Part shown: positions 33,028-40,802 of the stretch, piece by piece | Numbering within the stretch: the stretch's first letter is position 1 | Layout of the letters: each line of letters starts with the position of its first letter | Assembly (NCBI GenBank): GCA_965220465.1 | Contig: CBDCPZ010000014.1 | Coordinates: 103,484 to 167,483 of the forward strand | Source: JAHDHW01 sp965220465 | Lineage (GTDB): Bacteria > Bacteroidota > Bacteroidia > Chitinophagales > Saprospiraceae | Direction of reading: 5' to 3' | DNA length: 64,000 bases | The notes under the pieces: generated by a model | Seen by the model: the letters and a program-made list of their open reading frames with translations, nothing else | Told to the model about the DNA's origin: nothing | Database searches by the model: none | Made by a program: the position numbers and the translations under genes

Positions 33028-33948
33028 TTAATCAGAAATATAAAAACAATTTGCTATTTCAGCTGCCAGTTTTGCATTGTTATAAACCAACTGGATATTT
33101 GCATCCAGACTTTTTCCTTTTGTGATTTGTTCTATTCGGCTGAGTAGAAAAGGAGTAATCGCTTTTCCCGAAATTTTTTGCGATTGAGCTTCTTCCAGTG
33201 CTTTTTCAATCGCTTCATTGATAAAAGCATATTCCATTTCAACGGCTTTTGGAATTGGATTGGCGATGACCATTCCGCCTTTCATACTTAATTCTGATTG
33301 AGCTTTTAGTAGCTGAGCAATTTCTTTTGGACTATCCGCAGAATATTCCAACTCCAAATCACTTTTTCGGGAATAAAAAGAAGGAAATTCATTGGTTTGG
33401 AATCCAATCACGGGTACACCGTATGTTTCCAGGTATTCCAAAGTAAGTCCCAAATCAAGAATCGCTTTTGCTCCGGCGCAAACGACAGTCACATTTGTTT
33501 GAGCCAATTCCTGAAGATCTGCGGAAATATCCATCGATTTTTCCGCACCACGATGCACACCGCCAATACCTCCGGTTGCAAATATTCTGATACCGGCCAT
33601 TTCCGCAATCATCATGGTTGCCGCTACCGTAGTTGCTCCTGTTTCTTTTTTGGCTACTATAAAAGGTAAGTCGCGACGGCTGGTTTTGATGACTTTGGTT
33701 CCCATTTTTCCAAGGGTTTCAATTTCGGATTCCGACAATCCTGCTTTCAACTTTCCGTCAATAATTGCAATGGTTGCCGGTACTGCTCCGCAATCACGAA
33801 CAATTTTTTCCACCTTCAAAGCCGTTTCCACGTTTTTCGGATAAGGCATGCCATGAGAGATGATCGTTGATTCAAGAGCGACCACCGCTTTTTTGTTTTT
33901 TATAGCATCAAAAACTTTGGGAGCAATCATCAGGTGATGGTTTGGCAT
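33028..33948 (-). CDS. psuG: Pseudouridine-5'-phosphate glycosidase
   Basis: The 306-residue protein matches the PsuG/IndA family along its length: VVALESTIISHGMPYP near the N terminus, PATIAIIDGKLKAGL, TSRRDLPF, GATTVAATMMIA, IFATGGIGGVHRGAE and GFQTNEFPSFY. The enzyme splits pseudouridine 5'-phosphate into uracil and ribose 5-phosphate in the cytoplasm. The usual partner kinase (PsuK) is not adjacent. It is divergent from a BtpA-family gene (91 bp between starts) and is followed by an amidohydrolase. Confidence 0.95.
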   Translation of the reverse strand: MPNHHLMIAPKVFDAIKNKKAVVALESTIISHGMPYPKNVETALKVEKIVRDCGAVPATIAIIDGKLKAGLSESEIETLGKMGTKVIKTSRRDLPFIVAKKETGATTVAATMMIAEMAGIRIFATGGIGGVHRGAEKSMDISADLQELAQTNVTVVCAGAKAILDLGLTLEYLETYGVPVIGFQTNEFPSFYSRKSDLELEYSADSPKEIAQLLKAQSELSMKGGMVIANPIPKAVEMEYAFINEAIEKALEEAQSQKISGKAITPFLLSRIEQITKGKSLDANIQLVYNNAKLAAEIANCFYISD

Positions 33949-34039
33949 GTTTTATTATTTTAGAGATTTAAAAGCAACACTTTTCAAAAAAAATTGTTCC
34001 AAGAGAAATTTCAAGCCCAAAAATAGGAAAAGCAAAACA

Positions 34040-34852
34040 ATGGATAAAAAAGATATTCCAGTACTTGGAATTCACAAACCGGTCATAGCCATGATTCATG
34101 TGCAGGCATTGCCGGGAACGCCGGCTTATCGTGGAAAAAGTGATGAAATTATCGCGGCAGCTTTGCAGGAAGCGAAAGTGTTTCAAGACGCCGGAGTTGA
34201 TGTTTTGATGATCGAAAACATGCACGACCGGCCATATCTCAACAGAAAAGTTGGCCCCGAGATTACGGCAATGATGGCTGTGATCGGGCAAACAATTAAA
34301 GCTGAAACCCAGCTACCATGCGGCATTCAAATTCTTGCAGGTGCCAATCAGGAAGCGCTTGCTGTAGCTAAAGCTGCTCGTCTCGATTTTGTGCGTGTCG
34401 AAGGGTTTGTTTTCGGACATGTTGGCGATGAAGGCCTTTTTGAATCTGATGCAGGATCATTATTGCGTTACCGAAAAATGATAGACGCAGAGGAAATTTT
34501 GGTTTTTACAGATATTAAAAAAAAGCATAGTGCTCATGCTATAACCGCTGACGTGAGACTTGCGGAAACTGCTGAGGCTGCTGCCTTTTTTATGAGCGAC
34601 GGGGTGATTATTTCCGGTACCTCAACAGGAATTGCAACTGACCCGGAAGAATTGGAAACTATTAAAAAAACGGTTGATCTACCCGTTTTAGTCGGTTCTG
34701 GCATTACTATTGGAAATGTTATTAATTACATCCATGTGAGTGACGCATTAATCGTCGGCAGTTATTTCAAAAAAGACGGAGTATGGTCCAATCCTGTGGA
34801 TTCCGACAACGTGTTGGCGTTTATGAATAAAATTAATTCCTTGAGAGATTAA
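34040..34852 (+). CDS. BtpA/SgcQ-family protein
   Basis: I use the ATG at 34040 (270 residues). The longer reading from 33947 overlaps the psuG start and adds an unconserved basic extension. Family motifs are PVIAMIHVQALPGTP at the N terminus, GVDVLMIENMHDRPY, GIQILAGANQEALAVAKAA, FVRVEGFVFGHVGDEG and PVLVGSGITIGNV. A TIM-barrel is expected. BtpA was linked to photosystem I biogenesis in cyanobacteria and SgcQ to a sugar operon in E. coli, but the chemistry is not settled. Its position divergent from psuG suggests a nucleoside or sugar catabolic link, which is an inference. Confidence 0.88.
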   Translation: MDKKDIPVLGIHKPVIAMIHVQALPGTPAYRGKSDEIIAAALQEAKVFQDAGVDVLMIENMHDRPYLNRKVGPEITAMMAVIGQTIKAETQLPCGIQILAGANQEALAVAKAARLDFVRVEGFVFGHVGDEGLFESDAGSLLRYRKMIDAEEILVFTDIKKKHSAHAITADVRLAETAEAAAFFMSDGVIISGTSTGIATDPEELETIKKTVDLPVLVGSGITIGNVINYIHVSDALIVGSYFKKDGVWSNPVDSDNVLAFMNKINSLRD

Positions 34853-34900
34853 TTGTCTATTAAAGGACAAAGAGCAGCGAAGCCTATAGAATTTGTGTTT

Positions 34901-34947
34901 AACAATATAGAACTTAACTAATTACTAAGTTCTATTACGGTATTGTT
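34901..34947. terminator. Inverted repeat between btpA-like and outer-membrane barrel genes
   Basis: TAGAACTTA (34908-34916) pairs with TAAGTTCTA (34926-34934). AACAATA (34901-34907) pairs with TATTGTT (34941-34947) across a 6-nt bulge. A T-rich run follows at ~34958-34973. It may terminate the btpA transcript or act in the leader of the next gene. Confidence 0.45.
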
Positions 34948-34985
34948 GTGCTCTATTGATTTTTTATTTTTTAAAACGCTCGATT

Positions 34986-35690
34986 ATGAAAAAGACTTAC
35001 ATTTCTTTATTGCTTGCTGTATTATTCTGCATGGTTTTCAGCTTGGAAGCTGATGCTCAGCGCAGAACTTATAAGAAAAAAAATCAGAACCGATTTAATG
35101 CCGGAGTTGTCTTAGGAGCAAATCTTTCCCAAATTGATGGTGACTTATTTACAGGTTTTAACAAGCTGGGAATCAGAGGAGGCTTAGAAGGAACCATTTA
35201 TTTAAACAAGTACTTTGATGTTGTTGCCGGATTGTTATACGTTCAGAAAGGAAGCAAGACAAACTCCAATGTTACTTTTGCAGGAGACATCCCTCCGAAT
35301 ACAGAAATCAAATTAGACTATATGGAAGTCCCCTTTTTACTGAGTGTAAAGTTCGGAAACAAAGATCAAACCGGATACACTGTAGAAGCCGGGTTTTCTT
35401 ATGCACGCTTGATAAATTCACAAATTAATTCTACAGAATTTCCTGATAAAGTTTCATACAGCGAATTAATTGATAAATTTAACAGCAATGAAATTAATAT
35501 CGTTCTTGGTTTTAATTTCTTGTTTTCAGAACGCTTTGATATTGGTATCCTAACGGAGTTCCAGTTGAATAAACTTTATGAATCAAACCATACAGAGGAT
35601 ACTCGAACAGCTAATTCTCCAGGGATTCCAACCATTGACTTCATGAGAAATTACCTTGTCGGAATTCAATTCGGGTATAAATTTCTTTAA
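34986..35690 (+). CDS. Outer-membrane beta-barrel protein (PorT-like OMP_b-brl_2 type)
   Basis: The ATG at 34986 opens a good signal peptide (MKKTYISLLLAVLFCMVFSL, cleavage after ADAQ). The upstream ATG (34956) would bury it. The mature ~210-residue protein alternates hydrophobic and polar residues and has the usual marks of the family: FNAGVVLGANLSQIDGD, GIRGGLEGTIYL, GLLYVQKGSK, LDYMEVPFLLSVKF and a C-terminal aromatic end (IQFGYKFL). It should form an eight-stranded barrel; the specific role is unknown. Its stop overlaps the end of the convergent TonB receptor gene by 4 bp. Confidence 0.85.
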   Translation: MKKTYISLLLAVLFCMVFSLEADAQRRTYKKKNQNRFNAGVVLGANLSQIDGDLFTGFNKLGIRGGLEGTIYLNKYFDVVAGLLYVQKGSKTNSNVTFAGDIPPNTEIKLDYMEVPFLLSVKFGNKDQTGYTVEAGFSYARLINSQINSTEFPDKVSYSELIDKFNSNEINIVLGFNFLFSERFDIGILTEFQLNKLYESNHTEDTRTANSPGIPTIDFMRNYLVGIQFGYKFL

Positions 35691-37562
35691 AAGCTCATTT
35701 TAAGAATAAGCATATAATTTCGCATCGGCATTGGCCTTGCAGGCAAAACTGTATAGTTTTTATCCCATAAATTGTTGACCCGGAAATTCACTTCAAACTC
35801 AACTTTTTTAATATTAAAATATTGGATGACTGCTGCATTTCCAACCTTGTAGGCATCCACGGTTTGAGTATTATCTGTCGTTGAAAAACGATTTCCGGTA
35901 TAAATAAAAAAATAGGATAGCTTGGTTTTTTTATAACGAAAACTCAGGGAACCTTTAGCCTGGTGCAATGGCGTGTAGATTAATTGTTTTCCAATATTAT
36001 CGGCTTCTGATTGATTGTCGGTTTGTTGGATAGTAGCTTTTGTAAATTGATAATTCATTGTAGTTTCAAAACCAAAGTTTTCTGTTTCCCAACCGAACGC
36101 AAGATCTCCTGTAAATCCTATTGACCAAACCGAACGCTGGTTGGAAGGTTTCCAAATTCCATTGACCGGTGACCAAAGAATCCAATTGTCGATAAAGCTG
36201 TTAAAACCAATTGTTTGCGCTTTTATATTCCAATTGTGAATCGTTTTTTTATAAATAATACCCAACTCAGCATTCCAACCGGATTCAGGCAATAAATCCG
36301 GATTCCCGGTTTGCGGCCAGTAAAGGTCATTAAAGTTTGGAAGTTTGTACATTCCGGATGCTTTAGCGTTGATCTGAAATCCTTTAAACAGAAACACTTC
36401 AGTCCCCAAAGAAGGCATCAAGGGAACCCATTTTTCTGCAGCGATTTCCTGCCGGAGGCTGGCTACCAAAATTCCTTTTTGTTTCCAATATTTAGCTTTC
36501 CAAATGGCAAACAAAGCCATTCTGTTTCTTTTTTTTATATCATCATAAACATTGGAATCTGCAAAGTCAAAGGTATAATGAAAACCGACATTGATACTTT
36601 GATTTGAAGAGAGGTCAAAAGTACTTTCCACTTCTGTAATGATGGTTTTGGTATAACTTATTGAGCTGTCCACGAGGCTGCTCGAAAACAATAAATATTC
36701 ATCAAAATAAGCTCCGCGGGCTTTAAAACTGATCTCGTTTTTAAAAAGTGACCATTCCACTCCTCCACGAAAAGCACGATCTTCTTGCATGGCATCGCTA
36801 TCGCCTTCTGTCGCGCTTGGAGCAATTTGACGGTCCGTGTTTTGGTACCAAATAAAAGTTTTAAATATTTGATTATCAGACACATGAATAGTGTTGTCTT
36901 GATGAATCGCTAACTGGTTAAACGCAGAATTGCGTTGGCTTCCTTCTTTATATATTATAAAAATATGGATAGTCATTGACCGCTTCTTCGTGAAGAATCG
37001 AAACGGAGGAAGTTATTTTTTTGGTTCCAAGCTGTAAATTGCCTTGTTGTTGAAAATTGTCAAAACTTCCAGCGCCTAAAAGCAGATTTGCATTCCAGCC
37101 CGGCTGCAATTTATTTTGGCTGCTCAGATGAATCGTAGAACCAACTGCACCGCTTCCAAATAAAGCGCCCGAGCCTCCATAATCGATATTTATTTCATTA
37201 AACAAACCAACCGGCACCAACGAAAAATCAACGATGCCGTTCATACTACTTTGAATATTGAATCCATTCCACAAAACTGCAGTGTGCACCGAGCCTGACC
37301 CACGGGAAGAAGGTGAATTAAGCAAGCCGGGGCCATAAGCATTGATGAAAATATCGGTGTGTTTTGAAGCGAGATCTGATAAATTATAGGTTTTGTTTTC
37401 GGCTAAAAAAGTGCTGTCAATAACCTGAGTTTGATTGCCGATCGAATAAAGGCTACTTTTTGTTTCTGTGATTGTAACCAAAGGCAGAATGATTGAATCA
37501 GCCTGTGCAAAGGCAGAACATAGGACGAAGAAGTTAGCTGTAATAATGAAAATTGACTTCAT
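35687..37562 (-). pseudogene. TonB-dependent receptor, BtuB-like, split by one frameshift
   Basis: The start at 37562 gives a signal peptide (MKSIFIITANFFVLCSAFAQ). A plug domain follows (TKSSLYSIGNQTQVIDSTFL, NSPSSRGSGSVHTAVLWNGF, IDYGGSGALFGSGAVGSTIH). The frame ends at 36948 after DYPYFYNI and resumes one frame over with YKEGSQRNSAFNQLAIHQDN, continuing to the C-terminal barrel end (VNNLWDKNYTVLPARPMPMR, final Phe). Together the parts make a receptor of ~620 residues, short like vitamin-B12/cobalamin receptors, but the ligand is not shown. The break lies in a TATAATATATAA tract, and removing one T restores the frame. It may be a sequence error, a recent mutation or slippage. Confidence 0.85.
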
Positions 37563-37615
37563 AAAAATGCGCTTAGGCAGCATAATATTATTTAGGGGAG
37601 CAGCGATTTTGTAAG

Positions 37616-38416
37616 CTATTTTTTCCCTTTCAAGACCAAAAGAGGAACTTCACTATTGAACGTTTTCTTTTTTGTACCATTATTAAAAATGATATTTTTA
37701 AAGAAACCTCTTTTACGGCGAATGGCCACGAGCATATCAATCGGATGGTCCTCTATGAACGCTTTGGTAGTATCAAAAATAAAATTCCCTTCCAGATTAT
37801 ATAGTTTATGAGGCAGGTCATCCAAAAACAGATTCTCATCTCTCGAAGGATCAAAATCGGGTGTTTTTACGTGCAAGACGGATAGTGAAGCATCAAACTT
37901 TTTAACAATTGTAATAAGCGGTTCGACAACTTTTGGCGAAGTGACTCTTTTAAATTTTATGCTAAAAACAATACTTTTGATTGGCCTGAAGCGATAAACA
38001 ACAGGAACGATCAGAAGTGGAATATCCATTTTTTTAACTAAACCGGCGCTTACTTTACCCAGGTATTTGTCATCAGCATCTCCTTCTCCTTTTGCGGAGA
38101 TTAAGATGAGATTAATTTCAAATTGTTTGGCTACCGTTTCTATTCTTTCCAAAACATTGCCCTTCACGACTTTTGCTAAAAGAGCGTCCGGATTATACAA
38201 TTTGTTTTTTGCTCTGGTAACCCAATTTTCCAATTCTTTTTCGGCGTCTTCCACCATTTTTCTTTCCAAAACCTGCATCGTACCTGCTTTTGATGGAATA
38301 TTCACTACATGAATCATGACCAATTGACTTCCAAAAACATTGGCAAATTCCAAGGCATAATCCAGAGCATTGAGTGCATTATTTGAAAAGTCCGTCGGAA
38401 AAAGAATCTTATCCAT
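37616..38416 (-). CDS. Tandem universal stress protein (UspA family)
   Basis: The protein has 266 residues in two Usp-like halves. The first half (1-~140) has the family opening MDKILFPTDFSNNALNALDYA, VMIHVVNIP and ISAKGEG, though the ATP-binding GxxGxxS motif is only partly kept (GKVSAGLVKKMDIPLLIVP). The second half (~145-266) is degenerate, with SIVFSIKFKRVTSP, LSVLHVK and VPLLVLKGKK. This two-domain form is common in Bacteroidota. It lies 53 bp before the TonB receptor start on the same strand. A stress role is assumed from the family only. Confidence 0.88.
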   Translation of the reverse strand: MDKILFPTDFSNNALNALDYALEFANVFGSQLVMIHVVNIPSKAGTMQVLERKMVEDAEKELENWVTRAKNKLYNPDALLAKVVKGNVLERIETVAKQFEINLILISAKGEGDADDKYLGKVSAGLVKKMDIPLLIVPVVYRFRPIKSIVFSIKFKRVTSPKVVEPLITIVKKFDASLSVLHVKTPDFDPSRDENLFLDDLPHKLYNLEGNFIFDTTKAFIEDHPIDMLVAIRRKRGFFKNIIFNNGTKKKTFNSEVPLLVLKGKK

Positions 38417-38598
38417 TTTTTAAAACATTTTTCCACAAAGGTAAGCAATAGCTTAAAGTTTAAAACTTTAAGAGAAATTCTTTTCATAGAATCTTTAACA
38501 GAATGTTGAACTCTACTTAAACGGAACTTAACCTTTAAGTTGGACTTTTGCGATGTAGAAAGTCCAATGTAAAATGTAAGTTGTTTCTCATAAGGACG

Positions 38599-38632
38599 AA
38601 GGCTGTGTTCAAAGGAACTGCAGCCTTTTTAT
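38599..38632 (+). terminator. Terminator-like hairpin 1 in the usp / LpxH-like intergenic DNA
   Basis: AAGGCTG (38599-38605) pairs with CAGCCTT (38621-38627) and is followed by TTTTATTTATT. It faces the plus strand, yet no plus-strand gene lies upstream within 2.9 kb other than the barrel gene ending at 35690. Confidence 0.5.
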
Positions 38633-38696
38633 TTATTCACAAATACTTAAACTGGCCTTAATTTTCATTTAAACTTAGGCCGATATTTTTGCAGTA

Positions 38697-38808
38697 TTGA
38701 TTTTAGCCTTTTAATATTCTCTCTCTTCCTTCTTTTATGACGATCTCGCATCAAAAGATGTATGCAGGAAGGCTTCGTTTCTCAGGCTTAGCCTTCTGCA
38801 TTTTTTTC
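38697..38808 (+). ncRNA. Candidate ~110-nt small RNA with its own promoter box and terminator
   Basis: TATTTTTG at 38684-38691 matches the TAnnTTTG box. About 70 nt further is a terminator hairpin, GCAGGAAGGCT (38764-38774) with AGCCTTCTGC (38790-38799; one bulged G), followed by ATTTTTTTC. No ORF lies between. A matching -33 TTG is not evident. The promoter-to-terminator arrangement in a divergent intergenic region is what suggests an independent transcript. Confidence 0.4.
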
Positions 38809-39022
38809 ACAAGAGCAAGAATTGACCAAGTTGTTAAAAGCAAATAAATATAAGAAAAGAGTGTTGAGTTGTAAATATATAATTCGTTCAATTTTAGTTT
38901 CATTCTCCGATTCAAGGACTATTTCCGAAAGGGTGTAGTTCTTTTTTTTGGATTGGTAAAACTGCAAATCCTTATTCCAAAGCAGGTTTTGAATTAATGA
39001 AGATGTAATAAAAGCGTTGCAT

Positions 39023-39040
39023 TCACTTAACATTAAGTGA
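39023..39040. promoter_or_regulatory. 18-bp palindrome upstream of the LpxH-like gene
   Basis: TCACTTAA and TTAAGTGA form perfect 8-bp arms around CA, 48 bp before the GTG start. This is a plausible dimeric-regulator operator. Confidence 0.4.
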
Positions 39041-39088
39041 GTAGATTGGAGTGTATTTTAGCTTTAAACCAATAAATCCAAATTAAGT

Positions 39089-39931
39089 GTGGAAAAAAGA
39101 GCTTTAGATATTGCTATCATTTCGGATGTTCATTTGGGCAGTAATAAATGTCATGCCCGCGAACTATTGAATTACTTGCAAAGCATCAAACCCCATACTT
39201 TGATTCTCAATGGCGATTTTCTCGATACCGGAAAATTTGACAGGAATTTTTTTCCAAAAGAACACATGCAAATCATCAATGAACTTTTTGCAATGGCTTT
39301 GAGCGGAACAAAAATGTATTATATCACCGGAAATCGAGATGATGTCCTTCGCAAATTTTCTGACTTTTCTACCGGAACTATTAGCCTTAGAGATAAACTA
39401 GTCCTTCTTTTAGAAAATAAAAAATACTGGATTTTTCATGGTGATATTTTTGATTCTTCCCTTAAAATTTCTCCGAGGGTCGCCAAACTGGGTGGAAAAG
39501 GATATGACCTTTTACTCAAAATTAACCGGTTTATAAATCGTTGGCGAAAACGATTTGGAAAATCTCGAATGTCATTTTCCAAAAAAATAAAAAGAAGCGT
39601 CAAAAGGGCAATGAAAGTGATAGAGGATTTTGAAAATACTGCAATTAAACTAGCTGCTCAGCAGGATTACAATTATGTGATTTGTGGCCACATTCACCAG
39701 CCGGTCATTAAAAATGTATCGGTGGGAGCCAAGCAAATTACTTATATGAATTCAGGCGACTGGGTTGAAAATTTAACTGCTTTGGAATATGAGTGGGGAC
39801 GTTGGAGCCTTTATAAATACGATGAATTAGATTATCAAATCAAAAACCCCCGCTTGCACATAAAAAATAATAAAATAACATCGAGTCGTGCTTTGAAAAA
39901 GAAAAGAACAGAGATGCTTTTAAAAAAATAG
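39089..39931 (+). CDS. LpxH-like UDP-2,3-diacylglucosamine pyrophosphatase-family metallophosphoesterase
   Basis: This 280-residue protein starts at GTG. Calcineurin-type metal motifs appear in order: ISDVHLGS (residue ~11), LNGDFLD (~40), TGNRDD (~79), FHGDIFD (~115) and CGHIHQP (~202). The long basic insert around 150-180 (RWRKRFGKSRMSFSKKIKRS) matches Bacteroidota members of the family annotated as UDP-2,3-diacylglucosamine diphosphatase-like. It may act in lipid A synthesis, hydrolysing UDP-diacylglucosamine at the membrane face; a related phosphodiesterase role is possible. A small winged-helix gene follows after 31 bp. Confidence 0.8.
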   Translation: MEKRALDIAIISDVHLGSNKCHARELLNYLQSIKPHTLILNGDFLDTGKFDRNFFPKEHMQIINELFAMALSGTKMYYITGNRDDVLRKFSDFSTGTISLRDKLVLLLENKKYWIFHGDIFDSSLKISPRVAKLGGKGYDLLLKINRFINRWRKRFGKSRMSFSKKIKRSVKRAMKVIEDFENTAIKLAAQQDYNYVICGHIHQPVIKNVSVGAKQITYMNSGDWVENLTALEYEWGRWSLYKYDELDYQIKNPRLHIKNNKITSSRALKKKRTEMLLKK

Positions 39932-39962
39932 TAGACACCAGTAAATTAAAAATGAAAGAATA

Positions 39963-40247
39963 ATGGGACTTTTAATAGTAGATAAATCGCAAAACAAGGC
40001 TTTTAAAGGACAACAACTCCTCGATATTGACCAAAACGAATTTGATATTCTTTGGATACTTTCTTCTCGTCCAGAGCGTATATTTTCAGAAGAAGATATA
40101 GCCTTTGAATTAGACCAGGAATTTTATGATTTTAATAGTTTTTCAATACTAAGAAGCATTAAAAACTTACAGAAAAAACTAAGCCTCCATAACATAAGAT
40201 TGATGAATAATGGCGGCTTTAAAATCGAATTTAAGGGAGCAATTTAG
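39963..40247 (+). CDS. Small winged-helix DNA-binding protein (OmpR C-domain-like)
   Basis: The protein has 94 residues. It resembles a stand-alone trans_reg_C winged helix: an initial beta strand (LIVDKSQNKAFKGQQLL), then a helix (LDIDQNEFDILWILSSRPER), a turn and recognition helix (SFSILRSIKNLQKKLS) and a terminal wing (IRLMNNGGFKIEF). No receiver domain is present. It follows the LpxH-like gene after 31 bp and is convergent with the MazG-like gene (4 bp between stops). It might regulate its own operon through the 39023-39040 palindrome, which is speculation. Confidence 0.65.
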   Translation: MGLLIVDKSQNKAFKGQQLLDIDQNEFDILWILSSRPERIFSEEDIAFELDQEFYDFNSFSILRSIKNLQKKLSLHNIRLMNNGGFKIEFKGAI

Positions 40248-40251
40248 TAAA

Positions 40252-40734
40252 CTAGCCAACGGGCTGCTTTTCCAAAATACTTTTCAAATCAGCTGGAGAA
40301 TACTTGATGGATTTCAAGGTTTTGTTATCGGATTTTCGGTAGACCAGATAAACGTTACCGGAATTTTCATAGTAGCTGTCGACGCCTTTTGTTTCTTTAT
40401 AATGAGCCATTGTCGCTTTCGCTTCTTCAACTGTTTTGCAGGTTTTGCTCATATTTGATCGCTGGACTTCATCAAATAATTTGCGAAATTTATCCCCCAA
40501 ACCAAACTCTAAAACGGCTCCCGACAAGACGTATTGGATATCACAAAGTGCATCTGCGATTTCAACCAAGTCTTTATCTTCGATGGCAGCTTTCAATTCT
40601 TTCAGCTCTTCTGCCAATAATTCCACACGAAGATTACAGCGATTTTCAGAAGGAATGGTAGGTTCATTAAGAATCGGATGTTTGAACGTTCTGTGAAATT
40701 GTGCTACCTGATTTAAAGCGTCGAGTTTGTCCAT
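40252..40734 (-). CDS. MazG-superfamily nucleotide pyrophosphohydrolase-like protein
   Basis: The ATG at 40734 gives 160 residues (MDKLDALNQVAQFHRTF). The upstream in-frame start at 40773 adds an unlikely tail. The all-alpha NTP-PPase signature is seen as RVELLAEELKELKAAIEDKD (EExxE) and VEIADALCDIQYVLSGAVLE (ExxD), the Mg-binding pairs. The C-terminal ~70 residues (NVYLVYRKSDNKTLKSIKYS) carry a strand-rich extension seen in phage- and bacteria-type family members. The protein probably hydrolyses a nucleoside triphosphate or an unusual nucleotide; the substrate is unknown. Confidence 0.82.
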   Translation of the reverse strand: MDKLDALNQVAQFHRTFKHPILNEPTIPSENRCNLRVELLAEELKELKAAIEDKDLVEIADALCDIQYVLSGAVLEFGLGDKFRKLFDEVQRSNMSKTCKTVEEAKATMAHYKETKGVDSYYENSGNVYLVYRKSDNKTLKSIKYSPADLKSILEKQPVG

Positions 40735-40802
40735 GAATTTTGTATTTTTAAGCAAAAATTTGATTGTTGGCAAAGGTAACTTTTATCCTTTCAAAATTAA
40801 AA

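Larger units (their letters stand above)
38417..39088. other. Divergent intergenic region with several hairpins
   Basis: This 670-bp stretch lies between usp (minus) and the LpxH-like gene (plus). No protein gene is convincing. It holds a perfect 9-bp hairpin (TTGGACTTT 38540-38548 with AAAGTCCAA 38559-38567), two plus-strand terminator-like structures and an 18-bp palindrome, described separately. Confidence 0.6.

Noticed and set aside
38788..39033. Minus-strand 81-codon ORF
   Set aside because: Low-complexity translation with no signal or motif; it overlaps a terminator and a palindrome.
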